From: Alcaligenaceae bacterium
Lineage (GTDB): Bacteria > Pseudomonadota > Gammaproteobacteria > Burkholderiales > Burkholderiaceae_B
NCBI GenBank assembly: GCA_013416405.1
Contig: JACCET010000008.1
Span: forward strand, 124,001-188,000
DNA: 64,000 nucleotides
Reading direction: 5' to 3'
Both the position numbers and the translations under genes were made by a program. A model generated the notes under the pieces. The model ran no database searches. It was given only the letters and a program-made list of their open reading frames with translations, and had not been told where the DNA came from. Below, one piece after another: positions 8,659-17,481 of this stretch (position 1 is the stretch's first letter; each line of letters opens with the position of its first letter).

Positions 8659-9573
8659 ATGACAGATAAAAAATCAGTAGTGATAGGATTCATTGGGCTG
8701 GGTGTCATGGGCGGCGCAATGTGCCGGAACATGGCTCTGAAGCATGACGGCGATGTCGTTGCCTACGACATGAATTCCGAAGCCTTCGGGATTCTGGAAG
8801 ACACCAAGGCGCGCCGCCTTGAGACGGTTGCTGAAGTGGCCGCTGTGGCCGATTATGTATTTCTGTCCTTGCCCGGCGGGCCGCAGGTTGAACAGGTTTG
8901 TTTGGGATCGGGCGGACTGACCGCCGCCGACCGCCGCCCCGCAACCATTGTTGACCTGAGCACCACCACGGTGGCCTCGGCCCGGGCAGTGGCAGAAAAG
9001 CTTGCCGGCCTGGGTGTAGCGTTTGCCGATGCACCCGTGGCCCGCACCCGTGAAGCGGCTCAGCGTGGCGAACTCAGCATTATGGTGGGGGCATCGACCG
9101 ATGTGTATTCACGCGTCAAGCCCATGCTGGACTACATTGCTTCCGATGTCACGCATTGCGGAGAGGTAGGCTGCGGCCAGGTGGTCAAACTGATCAACAA
9201 TGCGCTGGTGTTCGAAAACACCATGGCGCTTGCCGAAATGATGGTGCTGGGCAAACGGGCTGGCGTTGAACCCGAAGTATTGCTTGACGCCGTCTCCAAG
9301 GGGTCGGGTGACAGCTTTGTATTGCGCAATCATGGTCGCAAGGCCATGCTGCCCCGGACATTCCCCGAGAAAGCCTTCCCTCCTGAGTATGTGCTCAAGG
9401 ACATCAGCTATGTGCTGGAGCTTGCCTCGCAGTCGGGCCTCAGCGCGCATGTCACCGAGCTTGCCCAGCGTTACTACACCTCTACCGCCAAGGAAGGATG
9501 GAGTGGGCGCTATTTTCCCGCTGTCATTGAAATCATTGATCAAGACATTGGGCCGGCAAAAGCCTCAACCTGA
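8659..9573 (+). CDS. NAD-dependent 3-hydroxyisobutyrate dehydrogenase family oxidoreductase
   Basis: 304-aa beta-hydroxyacid dehydrogenase. The N-terminal Rossmann fold has GFIGLGVMGGAM (residues 10-21), the substrate-binding motif appears as DAPVARTREAAQRGEL, and the catalytic lysine is K177 in GQVVKLINNAL. Enzymes of this family oxidise 3-hydroxyisobutyrate, tartronate semialdehyde, 2-(hydroxymethyl)glutarate and similar beta-hydroxy acids. It follows the SDR gene by 15 bases with AGGAG. The C-terminal domain is full length. Its presence fits oxidation of a hydroxymethyl or hydroxy-acid intermediate in the same pathway; the actual substrate is unknown. Confidence 0.87.
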   Translation: MTDKKSVVIGFIGLGVMGGAMCRNMALKHDGDVVAYDMNSEAFGILEDTKARRLETVAEVAAVADYVFLSLPGGPQVEQVCLGSGGLTAADRRPATIVDLSTTTVASARAVAEKLAGLGVAFADAPVARTREAAQRGELSIMVGASTDVYSRVKPMLDYIASDVTHCGEVGCGQVVKLINNALVFENTMALAEMMVLGKRAGVEPEVLLDAVSKGSGDSFVLRNHGRKAMLPRTFPEKAFPPEYVLKDISYVLELASQSGLSAHVTELAQRYYTSTAKEGWSGRYFPAVIEIIDQDIGPAKAST

Positions 9574-9587
9574 AGGGATGTATTCAA

Positions 9588-10466
9588 ATGGCTGACTTCA
9601 TTGGATTGATCTGGGCAGGCACCATAAGTGGATGCCTGTATGCGATGGGCGCGGTTGGGCTTGTGCTTATCTATAAAAGCTCTAACGTTGTGAATTTTGC
9701 CCACGGTAATCTGGCTGGCCTGGCGGCCTTTCTGGTCTTTGGGTTTACGGCCGGCACGTTTGCCAATTTGTCCTGGGGGGTGGCGGTCGTCATTTCCCTT
9801 GCCATCATGGTGGCGGTCATGGCGGTTACCTACTTGCTGATTGCACCGCTGGTGTTCAAGTCTGACCTGACCAGTACGATTGCCACACTCGGTGTGGGCT
9901 TGATTGCACAAGGCGTCACACAATTGCTTTTCGGATCAAACGTGGTGTCTTTGGATCTTCCTTTGCCCAGGTGGATGGTTGAACTCGGCCCCATAAGAGT
10001 TTCATCCTACGACATAGCGGTGTTGGGCGTGACAGCGCTGGCTATCGGCGGCCTGTATCTGCTGATCGAACGCACCCGTATCGGCATTGCCTTTCGGGCG
10101 GTCTCGGCCAACCCTTTTGCAAGCCGGGTGTGTGGCCTGAACCTGCGGCGCACACATATGTTTTCTTTTATCGTTGCCGGTTTGCTGGGCTTGATTGCAT
10201 CGCTGTTGATTGTGCCCACCACTTTTCTGTCTTCGACCAGTGTTGCCTCTTTCATGCTGCAGGCGTTTGGCGCTGCCGTTGTAGGCGGGTTCAATAGCCT
10301 GCCCGGAGCGGTGGTTGGTGGAATTTTCATCGGTGTCGTCATGAACCTGCTGTCGTTCTATATTGCGGCCGAGTTCAGCAACACCTATATGCTGCTTATT
10401 ATCTTGCTGGTGCTGAACGCCTTCCCGCAAGGTGTGCTGTCCATACGCGGAGGTGCTCGTGTCTAA
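9588..10466 (+). CDS. livH: LivH-type ABC transporter permease
   Basis: 292-aa inner-membrane permease of the branched-chain amino-acid/HAAT class with about eight hydrophobic segments. Family motifs include the N-terminal GLIWAGTISGCLYAMGAVGLVLIYK, seen only in part across residues 6-30, the HGNLAGLAAF segment, and the EAA-like region with RAVSANPFASRVCGL and GAVVGGFNSLPGAVVGG. It forms the channel with LivM. It begins 14 bases after the dehydrogenase gene and overlaps livM by eight bases, so the transport genes are translationally coupled. Confidence 0.9.
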   Translation: MADFIGLIWAGTISGCLYAMGAVGLVLIYKSSNVVNFAHGNLAGLAAFLVFGFTAGTFANLSWGVAVVISLAIMVAVMAVTYLLIAPLVFKSDLTSTIATLGVGLIAQGVTQLLFGSNVVSLDLPLPRWMVELGPIRVSSYDIAVLGVTALAIGGLYLLIERTRIGIAFRAVSANPFASRVCGLNLRRTHMFSFIVAGLLGLIASLLIVPTTFLSSTSVASFMLQAFGAAVVGGFNSLPGAVVGGIFIGVVMNLLSFYIAAEFSNTYMLLIILLVLNAFPQGVLSIRGGARV

Positions 10467-11460
10467 TTTAAGTCTATCGGCCGATCAGGTCCCGGAGTCC
10501 TCCAGCGCACCGGAGTTGCAGGCCAAGCCCAAGCGCAGCCTGCTGTCCGGATCCCTGACGCTGGCTGTTCTGATTGTCTTGCTGGTGCTGCCCATGATGG
10601 CAGGCGGCTACTGGACCTTCACGCTCGGTCTGTGTTTTGCCAATGCCATCGCGATTCTTTCCGTAAGCTTCCTGGTTCGTTACGGCGGAGAAGTCTCCAT
10701 CGGTCATGGTGTATTTGCCGCGGCGGGCGCTTATACCGTTGCCTTGGTGGAAAAATATCTGGCCTTGTCCGTGCTGTTCAGCTTGCCGATTGCTGCGCTG
10801 GTGGGGGCTTTGCTGGGCGCGATTTTTGCCTTTCCCTCGCGGCACTTGTCCGGGATCTACCTGGCGGTGGCCACCATGGCGCTTGCCCTGGCTTTGCCCG
10901 AAGTACTGTTGCACTTTTCTGACATCACAGGTGGCTACGGTGGTCTGTACGTAAGCCTGGACGCGGTTGCCGGTGTATCCAAAGATCTGCAGCGCTATTA
11001 CCTGCCGTTGGCAGGGCTGGTTGCCGTCGTGCTGCTGCTGCGTCACTTCCGCTCTTCCCGCCAGGCCATGGCTTTACTGCTTATCCGGACTTCGGCGCAT
11101 GCCGCTGAGTCTTTCGGTATCAGAAGAAGCTGGGCCCGTCTGTCGTGCATGGCGCTGAGCGGTGGGATTGCGGCAATTGCCGGTGCCTTGCTGTCTTTCA
11201 GCTCCTCTACAGTATCGCCTAACAGCTTCACGCTTTGGACTTCCATTTTCTTGCTGGTGGGGTCGGTGGTAAGCCTGTATTCTCTGACCGTCATCGGTAG
11301 TGTCATCGGTGGTTTGTTTCTTACGCTAGTGCCCTTGCTGCTTGCCGGGGCGGGTGATTGGGTGCCCATACTTTACGGAGCCGCCTTGCTATCCGTGGTT
11401 CTCGGCTTCAACGCCTTGCCTGCCCATATGCGCGCACGTCTGGATGGGAGCCGCTCATGA
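10459..11460 (+). CDS. livM: LivM-type ABC transporter permease
   Basis: 333-aa second permease of the Liv-type importer with multiple membrane spans (for example LAVLIVLLVLPMMAGGYW and GHGVFAAAGAYTVALV) and the LivM signature RHLSGIYLAVATMALAL. The start is taken as GTG 10459 because a GGAGG lies at 10449-10453 and the codon overlaps the livH stop. An upstream ATG at 10432 lies inside livH without a ribosome site. The stop overlaps the livG start in an ATGA. The permease loop reads ASFGIRRSWARL in form (AESFGIRRSW). Confidence 0.9.
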   Translation: MSNLSLSADQVPESSSAPELQAKPKRSLLSGSLTLAVLIVLLVLPMMAGGYWTFTLGLCFANAIAILSVSFLVRYGGEVSIGHGVFAAAGAYTVALVEKYLALSVLFSLPIAALVGALLGAIFAFPSRHLSGIYLAVATMALALALPEVLLHFSDITGGYGGLYVSLDAVAGVSKDLQRYYLPLAGLVAVVLLLRHFRSSRQAMALLLIRTSAHAAESFGIRRSWARLSCMALSGGIAAIAGALLSFSSSTVSPNSFTLWTSIFLLVGSVVSLYSLTVIGSVIGGLFLTLVPLLLAGAGDWVPILYGAALLSVVLGFNALPAHMRARLDGSRS

Positions 11461-12245
11461 GTACAGTCGTCATGACACAAGCAGACTCGCTGCTTATTGA
11501 CAACTTGTCGCTCTCCTTCGGAGGCGTCCAGGTTCTGACCGATATCAGCATGAGTCTGCAAGCAGGCCAGATTACCGGCCTTATCGGCCCCAACGGTGCG
11601 GGCAAAACCAGCTTCTTCAATTGCCTGACGGGTATTTACTCGCCGCAGAAGGGCAGCATCAGAATGGGAGAGGTGCGTCTCGAGAAGGTGCCGCCCACGC
11701 AGCGTGCTGCCCTGGGGTTTTCGCGCAGCTTTCAGCACGTAGCCCTGTGCCCGGAACTGACCGTGGCCGAGAACGTGATGATAGGGCTGGATAGATTGTC
11801 ACGTACCGGCTGGCTGAGCGCCTTCCTGCCTTTGGCGGGCGGGCGGGCCGAACGCCAGCACAACCGGGAATGTGCGCAAGCGGCACTGGAGCGGCTGGGT
11901 ATCGCGCATGTGGCGGACCTTATGCCTTCCGAGCTGCCGCCAGGCTTGCTGCGGCTGGCGGAAATTGCACGCGCCATAGTCGGGCAGCCCAAAGTGCTGC
12001 TGCTCGACGAGCCTGCGGCCGGACTGAATTCAGTCGAAACCAGAAGCCTGGCACTGGCGCTTAAGTCACTGCGTTCCCCAGATCTGGTATTGGTGGTGGT
12101 AGAGCACGACATGGATTTGATCATGGATGTTTGCGACAGTATCTATGTGCTGAACGTCGGGAAGCTCCTGGCCTCCGGCAATCCAGATCAGGTCCGGGAC
12201 AATCCCGATGTGGTTCGAGTCTATCTGGGGGATGAGGATGAGTGA
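11457..12245 (+). CDS. livG: LivG-type ABC transporter ATP-binding protein, unusual signature motif
   Basis: 262-aa ATPase. Walker A is GPNGAGKT (residues 44-51), Walker B LLLDEP (181-186), and the switch histidine is in VVEHDMD. The ABC signature, normally close to LPYGQQRRLEIA in LivG, reads LPPGLLRLAEIA (160-171): the glycine stays but the tyrosine and both glutamines are replaced. The partner LivF keeps a canonical LSGGEQQ, so the dimer may hydrolyse ATP asymmetrically. The start is the ATG overlapping the livM stop. An in-frame ATG 99 bases upstream lies inside livM and is not used. Confidence 0.88.
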   Translation: MSTVVMTQADSLLIDNLSLSFGGVQVLTDISMSLQAGQITGLIGPNGAGKTSFFNCLTGIYSPQKGSIRMGEVRLEKVPPTQRAALGFSRSFQHVALCPELTVAENVMIGLDRLSRTGWLSAFLPLAGGRAERQHNRECAQAALERLGIAHVADLMPSELPPGLLRLAEIARAIVGQPKVLLLDEPAAGLNSVETRSLALALKSLRSPDLVLVVVEHDMDLIMDVCDSIYVLNVGKLLASGNPDQVRDNPDVVRVYLGDEDE

Positions 12246-12999
12246 AGACATTCGCAAACTGCTTGATGTTTCCGGGCTGGTGATCCGCTATGGTGCGGGG
12301 CCCGTAGTGCACGGCATATCACTGAGCATGCAAGAGTCGGCGGTAGCTGCCATGCTGGGGGCCAACGGTGCCGGAAAATCCAGTACCCTGCGGGCCATCG
12401 CCGGGCTGGAGCCCGCGCAAGGCAAGATCACTTTCGATGGTCAGGACATAAGCGGGCTGACGGCCGCGCAACGCTTCCAGCTGGGCATTGTCTATGTACC
12501 TGAAGGGCGGGCCATAGTCACCGACCTGACCGTTGCCGAGAACCTGGTGCTGGGTTCTTATTTTGAAGACAAGAGCACCCGTTCCCAACGCCAGCAGATG
12601 GTGCTGGAATTTTTCCCGGAAATCGCCAACCGCCTGAAGTCTCCCGCCGGCCTGCTGAGTGGCGGCGAGCAGCAGATGCTGGCGATAGGGCGCGCCCTCA
12701 TGTCCGGTCCACGCCTGCTTTTGCTGGATGAGCCTTCGCTGGGCCTAGCTCCTTTGCTGGTTGCGCGGGTGTACGAAAGACTGGGTGCCATTCAGAAAGA
12801 CCAGGGGCTGACCGCCTTGCTGGTCGAGCAAAGCTTCCATGTGGCCGCCAAACTGGCCGATCATGCCTGGGTCATGCGCCATGGTCATATTGTGGGCCAG
12901 CTCGATGCTCAGGCCATGCGCAGTCGCGAAGGCCGGCAGCAGGCCATAGACGCTTATCTGGGTGCACGCCAGGAAACTGAAGATACCGTTCACGCCTGA
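12238..12999 (+). CDS. livF: LivF-type ABC transporter ATP-binding protein
   Basis: 253-aa ATPase with Walker A GANGAGKS (41-48), the LivF marker YVPEGRAIVTDLTVAENL, a canonical signature LSGGEQQ (140-146), Walker B LLLDEP (161-166) and VEQSFHVAAKLAD. It pairs with LivG to power import. The ATG at 12238 overlaps the livG stop; ATG 12232 is an alternative two codons upstream. It is followed after 13 bases by the SMP-30 gene, so the operon continues into metabolic genes. Confidence 0.92.
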   Translation: MSEDIRKLLDVSGLVIRYGAGPVVHGISLSMQESAVAAMLGANGAGKSSTLRAIAGLEPAQGKITFDGQDISGLTAAQRFQLGIVYVPEGRAIVTDLTVAENLVLGSYFEDKSTRSQRQQMVLEFFPEIANRLKSPAGLLSGGEQQMLAIGRALMSGPRLLLLDEPSLGLAPLLVARVYERLGAIQKDQGLTALLVEQSFHVAAKLADHAWVMRHGHIVGQLDAQAMRSREGRQQAIDAYLGARQETEDTVHA

Positions 13000-13012
13000 T
13001 CAGGAGCAAATG

Positions 13013-13939
13013 ATGAAGACATTGAAATTGGCAGGCAAGGTCCTGGCCAGTGGTTTGCACTTTCCAGAAGGCCCGATAGCGCTGCCCGATGGCAGTGTCC
13101 TGGTGACCGAGATTGCTTCGGGCAATCTTGTGCGGGTGACCGCTAGTGGTGAAAAGCAGGTGGTGGCCGAAGTGGGCGGTGGGCCCAACGGCGCAGCCTT
13201 GGGTCCTGATGGCCACTGCTATGTTTGCAACAACGGCGGCTTCAGCTGGCGCACCGATGACGGCTTTACGCGTCCCACCGGTGCGGCGCAAGATTACAAG
13301 AGTGGATCCATTCAGCGCGTTGATCTTGCCACCGGCAAGGTCGAGACGCTTTATACCGAGTGCGATGGCGTGCCCTTGCACGGCCCCAACGACATTGTGT
13401 TTGATAAACATGGCGGGTTCTGGTTCACCGATTTCGGCAAAACCTTCGACGACCGTATTCTGCGCGGTGCCGTGTACTACGCAAGTGCGGACGGGAACTC
13501 GATACGGCGCGCGGCCAAGCATGTGTTGACGGCCAATGGGATAGGCCTTTCCCCTGACGGCAACACGCTGTATGTGCCCGAAACCGAGACCAGCCGCTTA
13601 TGGTCCTATCCCGTTATCGGGCCGGGCGAGCTGGCGCTTGAGCCCTGGCCCTCGCCCAACGGGGGACGCCTGGTTCATGGTTTGCCGGGCTATCAGCGCT
13701 TCGATTCCCTTGCCGTGGAAGAGAACGGCAATATTTGCGTGGCGACCTTGGTACGAGGTGGGATCAGCGTCTTCTCCCCGCAAGGCGAGTTGCTTGAGTT
13801 CCATGAGGCACCTGAAGGCTATTGCACCAATATCTGTTTCGGCGGGCCTGACCGGCGCACTGCTTACATCACTTTATCGGGCTATGGCCAGCTCCTGGCC
13901 GTGGAATGGCCGCGAGCCGGCCTTGCCCTTTGCGCCTGA
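13013..13939 (+). CDS. SMP-30/gluconolactonase family hydrolase
   Basis: 308-aa six-bladed beta-propeller of the SMP-30/gluconolactonase/LRE family, a divalent-metal lactonase. Metal-ligand regions are HFPEGPIALPDGSVL, HGPNDIVFDKHGGFWFTD and NGIGLSPDGNTLYVPET. There is no signal peptide, so it is cytoplasmic. The start is ATG 13013 (six bases after GGAG); ATG 13010 directly before it is possible. It sits between livF and a Bug gene. A lactonase implies that the imported compound or an intermediate forms a lactone, which the CoA-transferase or dehydrogenase route then handles as a hydroxy acid. Confidence 0.82.
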   Translation: MKTLKLAGKVLASGLHFPEGPIALPDGSVLVTEIASGNLVRVTASGEKQVVAEVGGGPNGAALGPDGHCYVCNNGGFSWRTDDGFTRPTGAAQDYKSGSIQRVDLATGKVETLYTECDGVPLHGPNDIVFDKHGGFWFTDFGKTFDDRILRGAVYYASADGNSIRRAAKHVLTANGIGLSPDGNTLYVPETETSRLWSYPVIGPGELALEPWPSPNGGRLVHGLPGYQRFDSLAVEENGNICVATLVRGGISVFSPQGELLEFHEAPEGYCTNICFGGPDRRTAYITLSGYGQLLAVEWPRAGLALCA

Positions 13940-13965
13940 CCATCCATTTATTCAAAGGTTGTACC

Positions 13966-14964
13966 ATGACTAAAAAAATCGACTTTCGGCGCCGGGGCGT
14001 ACTGGGAGCGGCCGCCGGCGTGACCGCGCTGGCTTTGGGCTTCGCGCCATTGTCTGCCGCGGCGCAGGATTGGCCGCAAAAGCCCATCCGTATTGTGGTG
14101 CCTTATGCGCCCGGACAGGGTGCCGACATCCTGGCACGCGTAATCGCCGATGAGCTGGGCAAACGGGTCAGCCAGCCTATCGTGGTGGAAAACAAGGCGG
14201 GTGCGGGCGGCAATATTGGAACAGCGGCTGTGGCCAGGGCGCAGCCGGATGGATACACTTTTCTGCTGGGTACGAACGCAACCAATGCGGCAAATGAATT
14301 CCTTTATGAAAAAATGGAGTTCAACCCGGCCACGGATTTTGCACCGGTGGCCATGATAGGCCTGTTGCCTATGGTTATCTCGACCTCGACAGACAACTTC
14401 CCCGCCAATGGTATTGCGGAACTGATCAAACAGGCTCAAGCCAAGCCCGATACGCTGGATGTGGGCTTGCCCAGCACGACGGCACAGGTCGTATTTTCCG
14501 AGTTCGTGCGTTCGGCCAAGGCTCCTTTGTTTGCCGTACGCTACAAATCGTCGTCACAATCCATGACGGATGCCATCGGAGGCCGTGTTCCCTTGGTCAT
14601 CGATACCGTAACGGCGACCCGCCCGCAGGTGGCAGGTGGCAAATTGACACCGCTGGGCGTAACTTCGCCCAGCCAGACCGACATGCTTCCCGGTGTAAAG
14701 ACCGTGAGCGAACAAGGGCTACCTGGCTTCAATATTGTGGCCTGGGATGCATTATTTGCACCTAAAGGTACTCCCCCTGAAATCGTCAAAGCCATGAGCG
14801 GGCATATCCAGGCCATTGTTGAAAAGCCTGAAATACGCAAGAAAATGCAGGATATCGGCGTCGAGCCATTGTCCATGGACGACGTGGAGCTTACTGATTT
14901 CGTTGCCAAAGAGCGCGAGAAGTGGGGTGGCATCATTAAAGAAGCCGGAATCAAACTCGGATAA
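13966..14964 (+). CDS. Bug/TctC family substrate-binding protein with Tat-like signal
   Basis: 332-aa periplasmic receptor. The N-terminus (DFRRRGVLGAAAGVTALAL, cleavage near SAAAQ-DWPQ) has a twin-arginine-like motif, unlike the Sec signals of most Bug proteins here. Core motifs are IVVPYAPGQGADILARV, VVENKAGAGGNIGTAAVA and PDGYTFLLGTNATNA. It starts at the ATG at 13966, 26 bases after the SMP-30 stop; an earlier in-frame ATG lies inside that gene. No TctA/B pair is nearby, so it may work with the distant pair at 42170-44149 or act as a sensor, as some Bug proteins do. Confidence 0.88.
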   Translation: MTKKIDFRRRGVLGAAAGVTALALGFAPLSAAAQDWPQKPIRIVVPYAPGQGADILARVIADELGKRVSQPIVVENKAGAGGNIGTAAVARAQPDGYTFLLGTNATNAANEFLYEKMEFNPATDFAPVAMIGLLPMVISTSTDNFPANGIAELIKQAQAKPDTLDVGLPSTTAQVVFSEFVRSAKAPLFAVRYKSSSQSMTDAIGGRVPLVIDTVTATRPQVAGGKLTPLGVTSPSQTDMLPGVKTVSEQGLPGFNIVAWDALFAPKGTPPEIVKAMSGHIQAIVEKPEIRKKMQDIGVEPLSMDDVELTDFVAKEREKWGGIIKEAGIKLG

Positions 14965-15014
14965 ACCCTAGTTTTAATTTGATATGGCTAAAGCGGCTTG
15001 ACGCGCTTTCAAAA

Positions 15015-15033
15015 AGAATGCATTATGCATTAT
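15015..15033. promoter_or_regulatory. Tandem ATGCAT-box operators (copies 3 and 4)
   Basis: Two overlapping boxes, AGAATGCATTAT (15015-15026) and ATTATGCATTAT (15022-15033), lie 31 bases before the GTG start of the 405-aa hydratase gene. They match the boxes at 5620 and 5721 and probably place this second operon under the same regulator. Confidence 0.6.
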
Positions 15034-15063
15034 CGATTTTAGAAATGACCAGGAGAATGAAAA

Positions 15064-16281
15064 GTGACTACCGCTCAAATTGAAGAAATCCAATCGGCCG
15101 TTGGCAATGCCCCGGCAGAAGGCCGTATTACCGATGAAGCCGTTGCCGCCGCCCGCGACATGATCGGCCTGCAGCTGCGTCCCGAAGGTCCTTACCTTCA
15201 AGATGCAACTGCCGACACCCTGCGCAACTGGTGCAATGGCATTGGTGACTTGAACCCCCTTTACCGTGACGTCGGCTACGCTGCCGGCACCCGTTACGGC
15301 ACGCAGCTTGGCCATCCCATGTTCCCCATGGCATTCGGCTGGCTGGGCCGCACGCGTTGGGGCTTGCCAGGTGTGCACGGCTTCTATGCCGGTAACGACT
15401 GGGAATTGTTCCGCCACGTCCGTCCAGGTGACCGCGTAACCGCCATCGAGCGTGTAGTGGGTGTAGAGGAAAAAGAAAGTAAATTCTCCGGCCGGCTGGT
15501 GCTGCAATATGTAGAAGCGTCCTATTTCAACCAACGTGGCGAGCTGCTGGCGCGCGCGCTGGGTACTTGCACACGTCACGAGCGCAAGGCTGCCCGTGAC
15601 ACAGGCAAGTACAAGGAAATTGAACAGCACGAATACACGGATGAAGAACGCGACAACATCGACTTGATGGTCTTGAACGAGCCCAAGAATATTCGTGGCG
15701 CATCGGTACGCTATTGGGAAGAAGTCGAGGTTGGCGAAGAGCTGCCCACGATCGCACGTGGCCCCTTGTCGCTGATGGACACCATGGGCTTCCTGGTGGG
15801 TTGCGGACGCGGCCACACACACGGCGTGGTCCTGCAGGCTGCCGTCAAGCACCCAGGCCACTTCTTCCGTAACCCCGAAGCGGGCGGCGGCGTGGAATAC
15901 ACGGGTATCGGCCACCACCGCGAATCAGTTGCCAAAGAGGTCGGCGTACCGGGTACTTATGACTACGGTCCACAGCGCTCCTCGTGGATGTGCTCGCTGG
16001 TTACCAACTGGATGGGCGATGCCGGTGTCCTGAAGCGTGTTCGTACCGAAATGCGTCGTTTCAACATCATGGGCGACACCACTTATTGCAAAGGCAAAGT
16101 GGTTCGCAAGTACGTGAAAGACAACGTCGGCCTGGTCGATATCGAACTGGCAGCGGTCAATCAGCGCGGTGAAGTAACCACTCCGGGAATCGCTACGGTT
16201 GCGTTGCCTTCGCGTGATGCGCAGCGTTCCGTATTCCTGGATGGTTCGGCAGTCGATCTCGAATTGCCAGTCGTTCGTTGA
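15064..16281 (+). CDS. Large double-hotdog acyl dehydratase (FAS1-like/MaoC)
   Basis: 405-aa protein with an N-terminal FAS1-like hotdog (about residues 30-180; LQLRPEGPYLQDATADTLR, GDLNPLYRD, AFGWLGRTRWGLPGV) and a C-terminal MaoC-like hotdog (about 210-400; SVRYWEEVEVGEELP, CGRGHTHGVV). It is longer than simple MaoC hydratases because of insertions between the halves. The start is GTG 15064 with AGGAG eight bases upstream. It is first in an operon with two CoA-transferases and probably hydrates or dehydrates a CoA ester made by them. No signal peptide or membrane segment is visible. Confidence 0.75.
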   Translation: MTTAQIEEIQSAVGNAPAEGRITDEAVAAARDMIGLQLRPEGPYLQDATADTLRNWCNGIGDLNPLYRDVGYAAGTRYGTQLGHPMFPMAFGWLGRTRWGLPGVHGFYAGNDWELFRHVRPGDRVTAIERVVGVEEKESKFSGRLVLQYVEASYFNQRGELLARALGTCTRHERKAARDTGKYKEIEQHEYTDEERDNIDLMVLNEPKNIRGASVRYWEEVEVGEELPTIARGPLSLMDTMGFLVGCGRGHTHGVVLQAAVKHPGHFFRNPEAGGGVEYTGIGHHRESVAKEVGVPGTYDYGPQRSSWMCSLVTNWMGDAGVLKRVRTEMRRFNIMGDTTYCKGKVVRKYVKDNVGLVDIELAAVNQRGEVTTPGIATVALPSRDAQRSVFLDGSAVDLELPVVR

Positions 16282-16314
16282 GATATCACTCCCGGTTAGC
16301 TGTGAGACAGTCCT

Positions 16315-17481
16315 ATGCATTTGAATGATTCACCTCGTATAACCGAGCAACCCCTGTCGGGTTGCCGGGTTCTGGAGCGTTCGCGTACAGTAGCCTCGGC
16401 GTACGCCGGGCGGCTGCTGGCCGCCATGGGCGCTACGGTGATCATGCTGGAGCCGTCAGGCGGGTCCAGGCTGCGCCGGGCAGCGCCTTTCGTCGAGGAA
16501 ACCGGCGAAAGTGCGTTGTTTGCCTACCTGTCTGTGGGAAAGCGCAGCCTGGTGTGCGACACCGACACGGCGGATGGGCAAGAGCTATTGCAGCGCGAGC
16601 TCCGGGAGGCCGATATTCTTATTGACGATACACCGGTAAAGAATCGGGCCGCGCAGGGCGTGGACCCCGATGTGGTGCAACAAATCAATGACAGGCTGAT
16701 ACATGTCAGTGTGTTGCCTTTTGGCGCCACAGGTCCAAAGGCGCATTGGGATGGCGAAGAAATCAACCTGCTGCATGCCGGTGGTGAAGGATTTCTGCTG
16801 CCCAATGGGCTATCGACCGAGCTTTTCCCAGATCGTCCTCCATTGAAAATATATGGAAACTTTGGCAGTTACCAAGGTGGCTGCATGGCTGCATTTGGCG
16901 CGTTGTCCGCCTGGTGGATGGTTGACCAGGTCGGCGGCCAGTATGTGGATATCTCAGTCCAGGATGCCGTGCTGGCGGTGGGTGCCTTTGCCTTGCAACG
17001 CCTGGGAGACGGATCGCTTGAACACCGCCTGCAACGCAGCTTCAAGTACGGCGGCGTGTTTGAAACCAAAGACGGCTTTATTGAGCTGCTGACGCTGGAA
17101 GACCGTCAGTGGGCATCGTTGGTGCAACTGTTGGGTGAGCCCGAGTGGGCGATGAAGCCCGCGTTTTCCGATCCGCTGGAGCGCAGCAAGCGCGGTGCGG
17201 AAATCAACGAAAAAATTCGTGGCTGGATGGCACAACATCCATCCGACGAGATTGTGGATAGAGCCCAGCAATTGGGTGTTCCCATAGGTAAGTACCGTCC
17301 TCCGGTCGAGGTGGTCAATGGCGAACATGAGCGGGCGCGCAACTTATTTTCCACCGGCACGCTGGCCAACGGAGAAGAGGCACAGTTCCTGAAAGCGCCT
17401 TTTCAATTCCGTTGTACGCCACTGGCGGGTGGCGGGCGTGTGCCGGAGCTTAATGAGTTGGCCCAGGAGGAAACATTATGA
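16315..17481 (+). CDS. Class III CoA-transferase homologue lacking the catalytic aspartate
   Basis: 388-aa CaiB/BaiF-fold protein (PLSGCRVLERSRTVASAYAG, GATVIMLEPSGGSRLRR, GKRSLVCDTDTADG). Where active members have aspartate before the GxxAA helix, this one reads YGNFGSYQGGCMAAFG, with Gly184/Ser185 at the nucleophile position. Its stop overlaps the start of a second CoA-transferase that keeps the aspartate (D173). The simplest reading is a heteromeric enzyme with one catalytic and one structural or substrate-binding chain, as in two-gene succinyl-CoA-dependent transferases. An independent CoA-binding or isomerase role is also possible. Confidence 0.8.
   Translation: MHLNDSPRITEQPLSGCRVLERSRTVASAYAGRLLAAMGATVIMLEPSGGSRLRRAAPFVEETGESALFAYLSVGKRSLVCDTDTADGQELLQRELREADILIDDTPVKNRAAQGVDPDVVQQINDRLIHVSVLPFGATGPKAHWDGEEINLLHAGGEGFLLPNGLSTELFPDRPPLKIYGNFGSYQGGCMAAFGALSAWWMVDQVGGQYVDISVQDAVLAVGAFALQRLGDGSLEHRLQRSFKYGGVFETKDGFIELLTLEDRQWASLVQLLGEPEWAMKPAFSDPLERSKRGAEINEKIRGWMAQHPSDEIVDRAQQLGVPIGKYRPPVEVVNGEHERARNLFSTGTLANGEEAQFLKAPFQFRCTPLAGGGRVPELNELAQEETL

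Noticed and set aside
14974-15918. Minus-strand open frame of 314 codons
   Set aside because: It lies opposite the clear 405-aa hydratase gene and its ATGCAT boxes; no domain or ribosome site supports it.
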